Position numbers and translations under genes: made by a program
From: an uncultured Castellaniella sp.
Lineage (GTDB): Bacteria > Pseudomonadota > Gammaproteobacteria > Burkholderiales > Burkholderiaceae_B
Length of the DNA: 64,000 nucleotides
Assembly (NCBI RefSeq): GCF_937988725.1
Contig: NZ_CALKHS010000009.1
Coordinates: 248,001-312,000 of the forward strand
Direction of reading: 5' to 3'
The notes under the pieces: generated by a model
Databases searched by the model: none
Told to the model about the DNA's origin: nothing
Seen by the model: only the letters and a program-made list of their open reading frames with translations
In this document: positions 1 through 8,232 of the stretch, one piece after another
Numbering within the stretch: the first letter of the stretch is position 1
How the letters are laid out: the number at the start of each line of letters is the position of its first letter

Positions 1-298
1 CGCTGAGGATGACCATGGGAATCGAATCCATGTAGGCCGTCGCGATGCCGGTCACGGCATTGGTCACGCCGGGACCGCTGGTCACCAGGCATACGCCGAT
101 TTTGTCCGAGGATCGGGAATAAGCATCCGCCGCATGAACCGCGGCCTGCTCGTGTCGCACGAGGACGTGCTGGAATTTGTCTTGCTTGTAGATGGCGTCG
201 TAGATGTAGAGGACGGCACCGCCCGGGTAGCCAAATACGTGGTCTACGCCTTCCTCGATCAGACAACGCACGACGATGTCGGCGCCATTGAGTTCCAT
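1..298 (-). CDS. ilvB: Acetolactate synthase large subunit, N-terminal part (cut by window edge)
   Basis: The first 99 codons of a thiamine-diphosphate enzyme are present; the rest lies beyond base 1. The translation begins MELNGADIVVRCLIEEG and continues with VFGYPGGAVLYIYDA, VRHEQAAVHAADAYSR and CLVTSGPGVTNAVTGIATA, the typical N-terminal PYR-domain blocks of acetohydroxyacid synthase, including the HEQ segment with the ThDP-activating Glu. This family condenses two pyruvates, or pyruvate plus 2-oxobutyrate, in branched-chain amino acid synthesis. The ATG at 296-298 has a good ribosome site (AAAGGA, 6 nt spacing). The frame stays open upstream to an ATG at 575-577, but that extension has no family similarity. 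Separation from other ThDP enzymes such as glyoxylate carboligase rests on the N-terminal blocks only. Confidence 0.9.
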   Translation of the reverse strand, partial: MELNGADIVVRCLIEEGVDHVFGYPGGAVLYIYDAIYKQDKFQHVLVRHEQAAVHAADAYSRSSDKIGVCLVTSGPGVTNAVTGIATAYMDSIPMVILS

Positions 299-604
299 GA
301 TGGATTCCTTTCGTAACCCGTGCCATGCACCAAGCGGCCTGAAGGCAGCCCGGGCCAGTTCTGGCGGTCCTCGACACGATCCGACGCTGGGCGATTCACG
401 GAACCGCTTTGCCCGGACACATCGGGGGACCAGTCTGCACCCCTTGGCACAAGACACTCGCGCCATCGGGCGCAGTGTGGTGGAAATGGACGCCCCGGAC
501 CACGCTTGTGGCGCATCCTGGAGCATGAAAACGGAAGACGAAAAAAACCGGGTGTGTGACCCGGGGGTTCGCCACATCGTCCAGCCCCGATGCGGGATGG
601 ACAA
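299..604 (-). promoter_or_regulatory. Long 5' leader of the acetolactate synthase gene (intergenic, no gene seen)
   Basis: This 300-nt stretch lies between the predicted transcription start near 604 and the start codon at 298. Read on the minus strand it first forms a hairpin (GTCCA and TGGAC arms around a CCCG/CGGG inner stem, about 579-602) and then a terminator hairpin (541-564). No leader peptide rich in Val, Leu or Ile codons is visible, so any attenuation would not be the classical peptide type, or the peptide is one I could not recognise. The remainder, 299-540, shows nothing specific. Confidence 0.45.
541..564 (-). terminator. Intrinsic terminator inside the ilv leader (candidate attenuator)
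   Basis: Read on the minus strand, CCGGGT-CACAC-ACCCGG (6 bp GC-rich stem, 5-nt loop) is followed at once by seven T residues (541-547). No minus-strand gene lies upstream for which this could be an ordinary 3' terminator; it sits between the promoter at 611-639 and the acetolactate synthase start, which is the position of an attenuator. Confidence 0.6.
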
Positions 605-610
605 GGGGCT

Positions 611-639
611 AATTTACCGCGTTGCAACATAGGCTGCAA
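611..639 (-). promoter_or_regulatory. Sigma-70-type promoter for the acetolactate synthase leader
   Basis: On the minus strand TTGCAG (634-639) is followed after exactly 17 nt by TAAATT (611-616). Transcription would begin near 604, giving a leader of about 300 nt. The FUSC gene starts at 688 on the other strand, so the promoters are divergent. Confidence 0.55.
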
Positions 640-687
640 GCTATACTGCCCCATCGCCATTCGCATGGCCTGCCGGATCCCAGCGAC

Positions 688-2904
688 ATGACCTCACCCA
701 CGCCTGCGCTGCAGCGATTCTTCTACAGCCATTATTTCTTCGGCGGTTTGCGCCAGGCAACCGGCGTCCTGCTGCCCGCGCTGGTGCTGTCGGGCGTGTT
801 CGGCTGGGTCGCGGGCGGTTTCGTCGCGGCCGTGGGCGCGGCCTGCGTAGCCATCCTGGACCAGCCCGGCGGCCCTCGCCGCTACGGCATCAACGGCATG
901 TTCGCCGCCCTGTGCCTGGGCTCGGCCACCACCGCCGTGACGGGACTGGCCGCCAGCCACGCGCTGCTCATCTGGCTGGTCGTCCCGGCCTTGTGCTTCG
1001 CCTTTTCCATGCTGACGGTCTACGGCAAGCACGGCGGGCTGCTGGGCTTCGCCTGCCTGCTGATCATGACGCTGACCCTGCGCACGCCGCTGACGCAGGC
1101 CGACGTGCTGCAGCACACCCTGACCTCGTTCCTGGGCGGGGCGTTCTACCTGGTCTACAGCGCCATCGCCCACCGCGTCCTGTGGCACCGGGAAGAACAG
1201 CAGGCGCTGTCGGTCGCTCTGTTCGCCACGGCCGACTACATCGCCACCCGCGCCCGCTTCTACGACGTGCACCTGGACCTGGACGAAAGCTACCGGCTGC
1301 TGATCCGCCGCCAGGCCGCCATGACCGAAGCCCACCAGGCCGCCCGCGACATGGTCCTGCGCGAGCTGCCGCGCGGCACGGCATCCCGGGCCGACCGCCT
1401 GCGCCAGGGGCTGCTGAACCTGTTCGTGGACATGATCGGCCTGCTCGACAGCACCGTGGCCACCCATACCGACTACGCCACCCTGCGCCAGGCCCTGCCC
1501 GACAGCGACGCGCTGTTGTTCGTGCGCGACGCCATGCGCAAGCTGGCCGCCAATGTCTCCGGCCTGGCCCTGAACGTGGCCCGCAACCGCCGCACCCGGG
1601 TGCGCAACAGCGTGAAGGCCGAACTGCGGGCGCTGGAATTCGAACTGCAGCAGTTGCGCGATCAGGGCATGCTGCAAAGCAACCCGGAACTCTACGCCCT
1701 GCTGGTGCAGGTGCTGCGGCGCCTGCGCAACATGACGCGCCAGGTGGACCGCATGGCGGACCATTCCGTCAACCCGCTGCCGCCGGATGCCGACCTGACG
1801 AAGGCCAACCGGTCACTGAACCGCTTCCTCACCCGCCAGAAATGGCAGCTGCCGCTGCTGACCCACAATCTGCACTGGCAATCGGCCCATTTCCGCTACG
1901 CCGTCCGCGTCGCCGTCGCCGCCCTGCTGTCCATGACGGTGGGCAGCTTGCTGGCCCACACGCCCATGGTCCGCACCCTGGATCCGGGCATGGCCGGCCA
2001 CAGCTACTGGATCATCCTGACGGTGCTGATCATCATGAAGCCGGGCTTCGCCCTGACCCGCCAGCGCAACGGCTGGCGGCTGATCGGCACCCTGATCGGC
2101 TGCGGCCTGTCCCTGGTGCTGTTCTACCTGGGGCTGGATCCCAAGCTGTACCTGCTGATCCTGGTGGCCTGCAGCGTGCTGGGCTACAGCCTGATCCAGG
2201 TGAACTACACCTTGTCGGCGGTCTTCAACACGCTGTTCGTGCTGCTGATCTTCCACTTCCTGGTGCCGGGCTCCAACACGGTCGTCGGCGAACGTCTGGT
2301 GGACACCGTGATCGGCAGCATCCTGGCGCTGAGCTGCAGCTACATCCTGCCATCCTGGGAACGCAACACCCTGGACGCCCTGGCCCGCGCCATGCTCGCC
2401 GCCAACCAGGCCTTCCTGCACGGCGGCCTGGCCTTCGTGCAGGCCTCGCGCCAGGCCCGGCGCGACCGCCAGGCCGACGGCACGGAACTGCAAGAAGCGG
2501 AAACCCAATGGAAGCTGGACCGCAAGAACGTGCACATCGCCTTCAGCAACTTCGCCGCCGCCTTCTACCGCATGATGGACGAGCCCACCCGCCGCCAGCG
2601 CCACGTGCCCGAATTCAACCGCCTGATGATCCAGCACCACGCGCTGGCCTCGCAGATCGCCGCCGTGATCCCGCAGCTGGCGCTGCTGGACGCGGAACCC
2701 GACGGCATCCGCCAGGCGCTGGCGGCCACCGACGATTTCCTGGCCGATCGCCCCGCGACCCAGCCCAACGTGATCGAAACCGACGGCGACCATGCGGCCC
2801 TGGCCTATCCGCTGCGGCAGATGATCAAGGCGTCCCAGCAGATCCGCGACAATATGCGGGCGCTGGAACCGGCCCCGGACGATCCGCGCGCCCGGCCCGC
2901 CTGA
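688..2904 (+). CDS. FUSC / YccS-YhfK family inner-membrane protein
   Basis: 738 residues from the ATG at 688; the frame is open from 622, but the family-like sequence begins MTSPTPALQRFFYSHYFF. The arrangement is two hydrophobic blocks (roughly residues 20-165 and 410-535), each followed by a large hydrophilic, helix-rich segment, which is the two-repeat layout of the YccS/YhfK (fusaric acid resistance-like, FUSC) proteins. E. coli YccS has about the same length. Members are inner-membrane proteins related to aromatic-acid efflux components and aluminium-activated malate channels; substrates of YccS itself are not established. It converges on the TRAP genes, and I see no membrane-fusion partner beside it. 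The family call is firm; transport of a particular compound is not supported. Confidence 0.88.
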   Translation: MTSPTPALQRFFYSHYFFGGLRQATGVLLPALVLSGVFGWVAGGFVAAVGAACVAILDQPGGPRRYGINGMFAALCLGSATTAVTGLAASHALLIWLVVPALCFAFSMLTVYGKHGGLLGFACLLIMTLTLRTPLTQADVLQHTLTSFLGGAFYLVYSAIAHRVLWHREEQQALSVALFATADYIATRARFYDVHLDLDESYRLLIRRQAAMTEAHQAARDMVLRELPRGTASRADRLRQGLLNLFVDMIGLLDSTVATHTDYATLRQALPDSDALLFVRDAMRKLAANVSGLALNVARNRRTRVRNSVKAELRALEFELQQLRDQGMLQSNPELYALLVQVLRRLRNMTRQVDRMADHSVNPLPPDADLTKANRSLNRFLTRQKWQLPLLTHNLHWQSAHFRYAVRVAVAALLSMTVGSLLAHTPMVRTLDPGMAGHSYWIILTVLIIMKPGFALTRQRNGWRLIGTLIGCGLSLVLFYLGLDPKLYLLILVACSVLGYSLIQVNYTLSAVFNTLFVLLIFHFLVPGSNTVVGERLVDTVIGSILALSCSYILPSWERNTLDALARAMLAANQAFLHGGLAFVQASRQARRDRQADGTELQEAETQWKLDRKNVHIAFSNFAAAFYRMMDEPTRRQRHVPEFNRLMIQHHALASQIAAVIPQLALLDAEPDGIRQALAATDDFLADRPATQPNVIETDGDHAALAYPLRQMIKASQQIRDNMRALEPAPDDPRARPA

Positions 2905-2914
2905 ACGGGCCGGG
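2891..2914. terminator. GC-rich hairpin between convergent genes
   Basis: CCCGGCCC (2891-2898) and GGGCCGGG (2907-2914) form an 8-bp stem over the FUSC stop codon, 10 bp from the end of the convergent dctM. There is no T-run on either side, so it would be a weak or factor-assisted termination structure at best. Confidence 0.3.
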
Positions 2915-2923
2915 ACGCCGGAT

Positions 2924-4240
2924 TCAGATGGGCGCCCCCATGATCAGATCGGGCAGCCAGGTGACGACCTGCGGGAAGATGCTGAGCAGGACGATCGCCC
3001 CCATCATCACCAGCACGTACGGCAGGGCCCCGATCAGGATCTCCCGCGTCGGGACGTCCGGCGCGATGGCGTTCAGCACGAACAGGTTCAGGCCCACCGG
3101 CGGGGTGATCAGCCCGATTTCCATGTTGACGGTCAGGATGACGGCGAACCAGTAGGGGTCGAAGCCGGCCTGGGTGATGATGGGCAGCAGCAGCGGCGCC
3201 GCCATGACGATGATGGCGACCGGCGGCAGGAACATGCCGGCCACCAGCAGGAACACGTTGATCAGCCCCATCAGCAGCCAGCGGTTGATTTCCAGCGACG
3301 CGATGGCGGCTGCCAGCGACTGCGTGATGAACAGGGACGACAGCGCGAAGGCGAACAGTTCCGCCGAGGCCATGATCATCATGATCATGACGCTCTCGCG
3401 CATGGCCGAACCGAACACGCCGGTGTAGGTGCGCATCTTGAACAGGCGATACACCACGGCCACCACGACCAGGGTCAGCAGGGCGCCCGCGCCAGCGGCC
3501 TCGGACGGCGTCGCCACCCCGCCGTACAGCACGAACAGCATGCCCAGGATGATGAGCAGCAGCGGCAGCACGCGCGGCAGCGCTTCCAGCTTGTCGCGCC
3601 AGGAATACTGGCCGGCGCCCACCCCGAAGCGGAAGCCCTTGCGCCGCGCGTCGAACAGCGCCCAGGCCATGAACAGCACCGTCAGCAGCAGGCCTGGAAC
3701 GACGCCGGCCAGGAATAGCCGGCCGATCGACGTCTGGGTGGAAATGCCGTAGACGATCATCGTGACCGAAGGCGGGATCAGGATGCCCAGCGTCCCCCCC
3801 GCCGCAATGGACCCGGTGGCCACGGACGCCGGATAGCCGCGCCCCAGCATTTCGGGAATCCCCATCTTTCCGATGGCGGCGCAGGTGGCCGGACTGGACC
3901 CCGTCATGCCCGAGAAGATCGCGCAGGCCCCGATGTTGGACAGGATCAGGCCCCCGGGGACCTTGTACAGCCAGCGGTCCAGGGCCTTGTAGAGATCCCC
4001 GCCGGCCGGGGTTCCCGCCACGATCGCCCCCATCAGGACGAACATGGGGATGGCCACGTAACCCAGGTTGGCGATGCCGGAGAACATGGTTTCGGCCAGC
4101 ACGTAGATCACGTCGGGCCCCATGTCCAGAAACAGGCCCGCGACGGCGGCCAGGCCCAGGGCGAAGGCGATCGGCATTCCCGTCGCCAGCATCAGGCACA
4201 GGCCCAGAACGATGCTGATTCCTGCCAGCGTCGGCGTCAT
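2924..4240 (-). CDS. dctM: TRAP transporter large permease subunit (DctM type)
   Basis: 438 residues, almost entirely hydrophobic helices, with the family features GMPIAFALG near the N-terminus, IFSGMTGSSPATCAAIGKMGIPEM in the first half and ITPPVGLNLFVLNAIA near the end. DctM is the 12-13-helix subunit that carries the substrate through the inner membrane of tripartite ATP-independent periplasmic transporters, driven by an ion gradient. The start ATG at 4238-4240 overlaps the dctQ stop by four bases (ATGA), implying translational coupling. It is the last gene of the malonate-type operon. Confidence 0.95.
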   Translation of the reverse strand: MTPTLAGISIVLGLCLMLATGMPIAFALGLAAVAGLFLDMGPDVIYVLAETMFSGIANLGYVAIPMFVLMGAIVAGTPAGGDLYKALDRWLYKVPGGLILSNIGACAIFSGMTGSSPATCAAIGKMGIPEMLGRGYPASVATGSIAAGGTLGILIPPSVTMIVYGISTQTSIGRLFLAGVVPGLLLTVLFMAWALFDARRKGFRFGVGAGQYSWRDKLEALPRVLPLLLIILGMLFVLYGGVATPSEAAGAGALLTLVVVAVVYRLFKMRTYTGVFGSAMRESVMIMMIMASAELFAFALSSLFITQSLAAAIASLEINRWLLMGLINVFLLVAGMFLPPVAIIVMAAPLLLPIITQAGFDPYWFAVILTVNMEIGLITPPVGLNLFVLNAIAPDVPTREILIGALPYVLVMMGAIVLLSIFPQVVTWLPDLIMGAPI

Positions 4241-4725
4241 GATTGCGGCTCCTTCAGCTTGATGATTTCCACGACGTACTGCAGACAGAGCAAGGCGAAA
4301 CCGGCGACGACCGGGGAAAGTGGCATCCACAGCGGCACGGCGGCGACGCTGGGCGTCGTCCAGCCTCCTTCCAGCGCCTCGAACAGATGCAGGCCCGTCG
4401 CCACGGTCATCACGCTGCAAAAGATCAGCCCCAGCCAGGCGCCCACCCTGTCCATCCAGCGGCGCGTGCGCGGCTTCACCAACATCTGGACGAAATCCAC
4501 GCCCACGTGGCCCTTGGTCATCAGCACATAGGGCGCGCCCAGAAAGATCGCCGCCGTCGCCCCGAACACGACCGCCTCGGTCTGCCAGATGGTGGCCGCC
4601 CGGAAGACATAGCGCATCAGGATCATCTGGCACACGACCAGCATGGCGAAGACCAGCAGCAGCACGGATGCGACACCGCAGGCCCGCGACAGGGCCTCGA
4701 CCCAGCGTACAAAAATTCGACTCAT
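4237..4725 (-). CDS. dctQ: TRAP transporter small permease subunit (DctQ type)
   Basis: 162 residues with four predicted helices (about 18-38, 50-68, 92-112, 130-150) and the family signature VFGATAAIFLGAPYVLMTKGHVGVDF. DctQ pairs with DctM to form the membrane complex; in some systems the two are fused. It follows dctP by about 70 nt that contain a strong hairpin (4755-4785), and it overlaps dctM by 4 nt. Length is typical. The class is certain; substrate must be inferred from neighbours. Confidence 0.93.
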   Translation of the reverse strand: MSRIFVRWVEALSRACGVASVLLLVFAMLVVCQMILMRYVFRAATIWQTEAVVFGATAAIFLGAPYVLMTKGHVGVDFVQMLVKPRTRRWMDRVGAWLGLIFCSVMTVATGLHLFEALEGGWTTPSVAAVPLWMPLSPVVAGFALLCLQYVVEIIKLKEPQS

Positions 4726-4754
4726 GCGACCTCCCGGTGTCGCGTCAGCGGCAG

Positions 4755-4785
4755 GGCCGGCGCCGGACTCGGCCGGGCGCCGGCC
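4755..4785 (-). promoter_or_regulatory. Intercistronic stem-loop between dctP and dctQ
   Basis: GGCCGGCGCC (4755-4764) and GGCGCCGGCC (4776-4785) are perfect 10-bp complements around an 11-nt loop. It sits directly after the binding-protein gene and has no T-run. In transport operons such structures usually protect the 3' end of the upstream message, allowing more binding protein than permease; that role here is inferred. Confidence 0.5.
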
Positions 4786-4794
4786 CCATCCCCT

Positions 4795-5796
4795 TTACTG
4801 AACGGCCAGCGCTTTCTTCAGCAAGGCGTCGCCGCCAGGAACCTTCTCGGCGAACTGCCGATAGGACGAGTTCTTGGCGATGGCCATCCAGGCCTTGTAG
4901 TCCTCGGGCGTCATCGTCACGACTTTCACGCCCGCCTTGGCGTAGATGTCGCGCATCTTCTGCTCGCCCTTCCGGGCTTCCTCGGAGAAATAGGCTTCCG
5001 CCTTCTTGGCGGCGGCCAGGATGGCTTCGCGCTGCTTGGGTTCCAGGCGGTCGAAGACCTTCTTGGACATCAGCACCGGTTCGTACATGAACCAGAGGGC
5101 GTTGTCCCCCGGCGCGGTCAGGCACTTGGCCTGTTCGTACAGCCGGTACGACACGAAACTGTCGTTGGACGTATTGGCCGCATCCAGCACCCCCGTCTGC
5201 ATGGCCGAATACACTTCGGACGAGGGCATCGAGGAAATCGACGCCCCGGCCGCCGCCAGCATCTGCTCGAAGGCCGGACCCGCCGCCCGGATCACCTGGC
5301 CCTTGATCGTGTCGGGGCTGGTGATGCAATTCTTCTTGGACGCGAACCCGCCCGCCAGCCAGGCGTCGGCGATCACCACGGCGCCCTGCTTCTCGACCAG
5401 CGCCTTAATGTCCTTCATGAAGTTGGACTGATTGAGCCGCTGCGCGTGATCATAGTTGCGCACCAGCCCCGGCATGAGCGTGGCCGAGAACTGCGGGACC
5501 CGGCCCGAGGCATAGTCCAGCGGAAAGGCGGTCATGTCCAGCTGGCCTCGCGTCAGCGCGCCCCACTGCTCGGTCGCCTTGTACAGGGAAGAAGAGGGAA
5601 AGACCTGGATCTTCAGCCCCACGTTGGCCGCCTGGACCTCGCGGGCGATGATCTGCACCATTTCATCCCGCGGGTCTCCCTGCCCGCCGGGAAACTGGTG
5701 CGAGGCCCGCAGCGTGGTGTCGGCCAGAGCCGCGCCCGAGCCAGCCGCCAGGGCCAATCCCAGCGCGGCGCACAGCATGTGTCGCTTCATCATCAT
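4795..5796 (-). CDS. dctP: TRAP transporter periplasmic solute-binding protein (DctP type)
   Basis: 333 residues. A signal peptide is evident (MMMKRHMLCAALGLALAAG, cleavage near ALA-DT, about residue 26). The mature part has DctP-family features: TTLRASHQFPGG, a central RAAGPAFEQMLAAAGA segment containing the substrate-carboxylate Arg, MPSSEVYSAMQTGVLDAA, and EPVLMSKKVFDRL. It captures an organic acid in the periplasm and hands it to DctQM. Position directly behind the malonyl-CoA genes makes malonate or a related dicarboxylate the likely ligand (inference). Malonate operons elsewhere more often use other carriers, so specificity would need direct testing. Confidence 0.93.
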   Translation of the reverse strand: MMMKRHMLCAALGLALAAGSGAALADTTLRASHQFPGGQGDPRDEMVQIIAREVQAANVGLKIQVFPSSSLYKATEQWGALTRGQLDMTAFPLDYASGRVPQFSATLMPGLVRNYDHAQRLNQSNFMKDIKALVEKQGAVVIADAWLAGGFASKKNCITSPDTIKGQVIRAAGPAFEQMLAAAGASISSMPSSEVYSAMQTGVLDAANTSNDSFVSYRLYEQAKCLTAPGDNALWFMYEPVLMSKKVFDRLEPKQREAILAAAKKAEAYFSEEARKGEQKMRDIYAKAGVKVVTMTPEDYKAWMAIAKNSSYRQFAEKVPGGDALLKKALAVQ

Positions 5797-5887
5797 GTTG
5801 TCTCCTGATTATTGGTGTGGTCGTGTGCTTCCCGCCGCACCCTTCCGGGTCCGGCTTGCCCCATGAGCGGCCGAGCGTCCTCCTTCG

Positions 5888-7429
5888 TCAATGCCGGCCT
5901 GCGTACTGCTGCCGCAGCACGTTCTTCTGAACCTTCCCCATGGCATTGCGCGGCAGCGCATCAGCCACGTGGATCTGCTTGGGCACCTTGAAATTCGCCA
6001 GCCCGACCTTCAGATCGGCCAGCATGGCCCCTGTATCGACCGCCGCCCCCGCCCGGGGCACGACGACGGCCACGACGGCCTCGCCGAAATCCGCGTGGGG
6101 AATGCCGATCACGGCGGATTCCTGCACCCCGGGCATGGCGTCGATGACCATCTCGATTTCCTTGGGATAGACGTTGTAGCCGCCCGTGATGATCAGGTCC
6201 TTGCTGCGGCCCACGATGCTCAGGTAGTCGCCGGGAATGCCCTTGCCGCCCAGCGCCCCGATGTCGCCGGTGCGGAACCAGCCGTCGCTCGTGAATTCCT
6301 GGCGCGTCTTTTCCGGCATGCGCCAGTAACCCGCGAAGACATTGGGGCCGCGCACCTGGACATGCCCGGGCTCGCCCGCGGCCAGGGGCTGATCGGCATC
6401 GTCGACCACCCGCACGGTGATCCCCGGCAAGGCCGGACCGACCGTGCCCGGCAGGCGCTCCCCGCGCGCCGGGTCATAGGGATTGGAAGTGATCATCCCG
6501 GTCTCGCTCATGCCGTAGCGCTCCAGGATGGTCATGCCGCTGCGCGCCTGGAATTCGCGGAAGGTGTCGACCAGCAGGGGCGCGGACCCCGAGATGAAGA
6601 GCCGCATGTTGCGGCAGGCCTCGCGATCGAAGCGGGCGTCCGCCAGCAGGCGCACGTAATACGTCGGCACCCCCATCATCAGGGTGCAGCGCGGCAGGTA
6701 ATGCAGGGCCTGGTCGACGTCCAGCCTGGGCAGCCAGATCATGCGGGCGCCGGCCAGCAGCGCGCCATGAGAGGCCACGAACAGGCCGTGCACGTGGAAG
6801 ATCGGCAGCATGTGCAGCAGCACGTCGTCGGACCGCCAGCCCCAGTACGCTTTCAGCGTCAGGGCGTTGGAGGCCAGATTGGCATGGGTGAGCATGGCCC
6901 CCTTGCTGCGGCCCGTCGTGCCGGAGGTATACAGGATCGCCGCCAGATCATCGGGCGCGCTGCGCGCCGTCTCGAACTCGGGATCGTGCCCGGCGGCGGC
7001 CTGCGTCAGGCTGCCCTGGCCGTCGGCGTTCAGGGTGAAGACATGGGCCGCGCCCTTGCGATGCGCCAGCGGCTCGCACCAGGCGCGGGCGCTCTCCGAG
7101 CACACCACCACGGCCGGCTCGGCGTCCTCCAGGAAATACGTGACCTCGGCCTCGTGATAGGCGGTATTGAGCGGCAGATAGACCAGGCCCGCCCGCAGGG
7201 TGGCCAGATACAGCATCAGGGCTTCCGGCGACTTGTCCACCTGGACGGCCACCCGGGAACCCGCGGCCACGCCCAGCGAACGCAGCAGATTGGCCATGCG
7301 GCCGCTCAGCTCGTCGATATCCCGCCAACTGTAGGTGCGATCGGGCGTTTCGATCGCCACCGCCTGGCGGTCCGCCGGAAAGCCCGACCGCAGGATCACA
7401 TAAAGGTTGGCATTGGATTCCAAGTTCAT
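5888..7429 (-). CDS. matB: Malonyl-CoA synthetase (MatB-like acyl-CoA ligase)
   Basis: 513 residues of the ANL (AMP-forming) superfamily. The nucleotide loop TSGTTGRSKG is at about 168-177, followed by YGMSETGM, the hinge region GWFRTGD, and near the C-terminus PRNAMGKVQK with the catalytic Lys. The text LPIFHVHGLF and LERYGMSETGM is close to what is known of malonyl-CoA synthetases, which make malonyl-CoA from malonate, ATP and CoA. Start ATG at 7427-7429 has AAAGGAG upstream and overlaps the crotonase stop (ATGA). Next to malonyl-CoA decarboxylase this completes the route malonate to malonyl-CoA to acetyl-CoA. A methylmalonate or other short diacid ligase is the alternative. Confidence 0.9.
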   Translation of the reverse strand: MNLESNANLYVILRSGFPADRQAVAIETPDRTYSWRDIDELSGRMANLLRSLGVAAGSRVAVQVDKSPEALMLYLATLRAGLVYLPLNTAYHEAEVTYFLEDAEPAVVVCSESARAWCEPLAHRKGAAHVFTLNADGQGSLTQAAAGHDPEFETARSAPDDLAAILYTSGTTGRSKGAMLTHANLASNALTLKAYWGWRSDDVLLHMLPIFHVHGLFVASHGALLAGARMIWLPRLDVDQALHYLPRCTLMMGVPTYYVRLLADARFDREACRNMRLFISGSAPLLVDTFREFQARSGMTILERYGMSETGMITSNPYDPARGERLPGTVGPALPGITVRVVDDADQPLAAGEPGHVQVRGPNVFAGYWRMPEKTRQEFTSDGWFRTGDIGALGGKGIPGDYLSIVGRSKDLIITGGYNVYPKEIEMVIDAMPGVQESAVIGIPHADFGEAVVAVVVPRAGAAVDTGAMLADLKVGLANFKVPKQIHVADALPRNAMGKVQKNVLRQQYAGRH

Positions 7430-8232
7430 TCTCCTTTGAAAACCGGGGGGCGTCCGTCCAGGAAGGCCCGCACCCCTTCCTGATGATCGGGTCCGGACGC
7501 GTAGCTGAAGCAGTCCTGCCATTCGGCGTCCGTCAAGGGCGGGCTTCCGGCGCCCAGACGCGCCGACATGCGCTTGTTCAGGCGCGCGGCCAGCGGCGCG
7601 CCCGCGCACAGGCGGGCCGCCGTGGCGGCCTGTTCGGATTCCAGTTCGGCGGCCTCGACGACACGGGTCAGCAAGCCCTTGGACAGCGCTTCGCGCGCCC
7701 CGAACACACGTCCTTCCAGCAGGATTTCCAGGGTGACGGCCCGGCCCGCCAGGGCCAGCAGGCCGCGCATCTCGTCGGGCGCCATGGGAAAGCCCAGGCG
7801 GTTGATGGGCGCGCCGAACCGCGCATCGTGCGCGGCCAGGCGCAGATCGCACACACTGGCGATCTCCAGCCCGCCGCCGACACAGACGCCTTCGATCACG
7901 GCCAGCACGGGATGCGGACACCCGGCGATGGCCTGCAGGGCCGGGGCGATGGTGCGCCGGTGATAAGCCTGCACCCGCAGCGGATCGGAGCGCACCTGGG
8001 GAAATTCCCGGATGTCGGCCCCGACCGCGAAATGCCCGCCGGCCCCCCGGATGACGACGCAGCGCAGGCCGGCATCCGAAGACAGTTCCGCGAAGATCCG
8101 CGCCAGTTCGCGCCACATGGACACGGTGATCGCATTCATCCGCCCCGGATGATCCAGCACGACGGTGGCGAGCGCACCCGCGTGCTGCACGCGGATGCGG
8201 CCGGCCGCGCCGTCGTCCCGTGCTACAGCCAT
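7426..8232 (-). CDS. Crotonase-fold protein (enoyl-CoA hydratase/isomerase family) in the malonate operon
   Basis: 268 residues. The oxyanion-hole motifs of the crotonase fold are present: AGGHFAVGADIREF (about 65-78) and EGVCVGGGLEIASVCDLRLA (about 114-133), with the first acid of hydratases at Glu123. The position of the second hydratase Glu, normally in a PE pair, reads FGAPINRLGF (139-148), so one catalytic acid is missing. It is therefore probably not a standard enoyl-CoA hydratase; decarboxylase, hydrolase or isomerase activity on a short acyl-CoA is possible. Its start overlaps the end of malonyl-CoA decarboxylase by 10 nt and its end overlaps matB by 4 nt, so it is made together with them. 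Confidence 0.88.
   Translation of the reverse strand: MAVARDDGAAGRIRVQHAGALATVVLDHPGRMNAITVSMWRELARIFAELSSDAGLRCVVIRGAGGHFAVGADIREFPQVRSDPLRVQAYHRRTIAPALQAIAGCPHPVLAVIEGVCVGGGLEIASVCDLRLAAHDARFGAPINRLGFPMAPDEMRGLLALAGRAVTLEILLEGRVFGAREALSKGLLTRVVEAAELESEQAATAARLCAGAPLAARLNKRMSARLGAGSPPLTDAEWQDCFSYASGPDHQEGVRAFLDGRPPVFKGE

Noticed and set aside
299..577. In-frame upstream extension of acetolactate synthase to an ATG at 575-577
   Set aside because: The extension passes through a terminator hairpin and shows no family similarity; the ATG at 296-298 has a good ribosome site and family-like N-terminus.
694..3155. Long open frames antisense to or shifted from the FUSC gene (minus 694-1764, plus 912-3155, minus 1813-2793)
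   Set aside because: They are rich in Ala, Arg, Pro, Gly, His and Gln, as expected for shadow frames of GC-rich genes, and resemble no family; the FUSC frame is clearly coding.
4243..5808. Plus-strand frame of 521 codons over the TRAP genes
   Set aside because: It is a complement of dctQ and dctP, has no ribosome site and a His/Arg/Gln/Gly composition typical of antisense frames.
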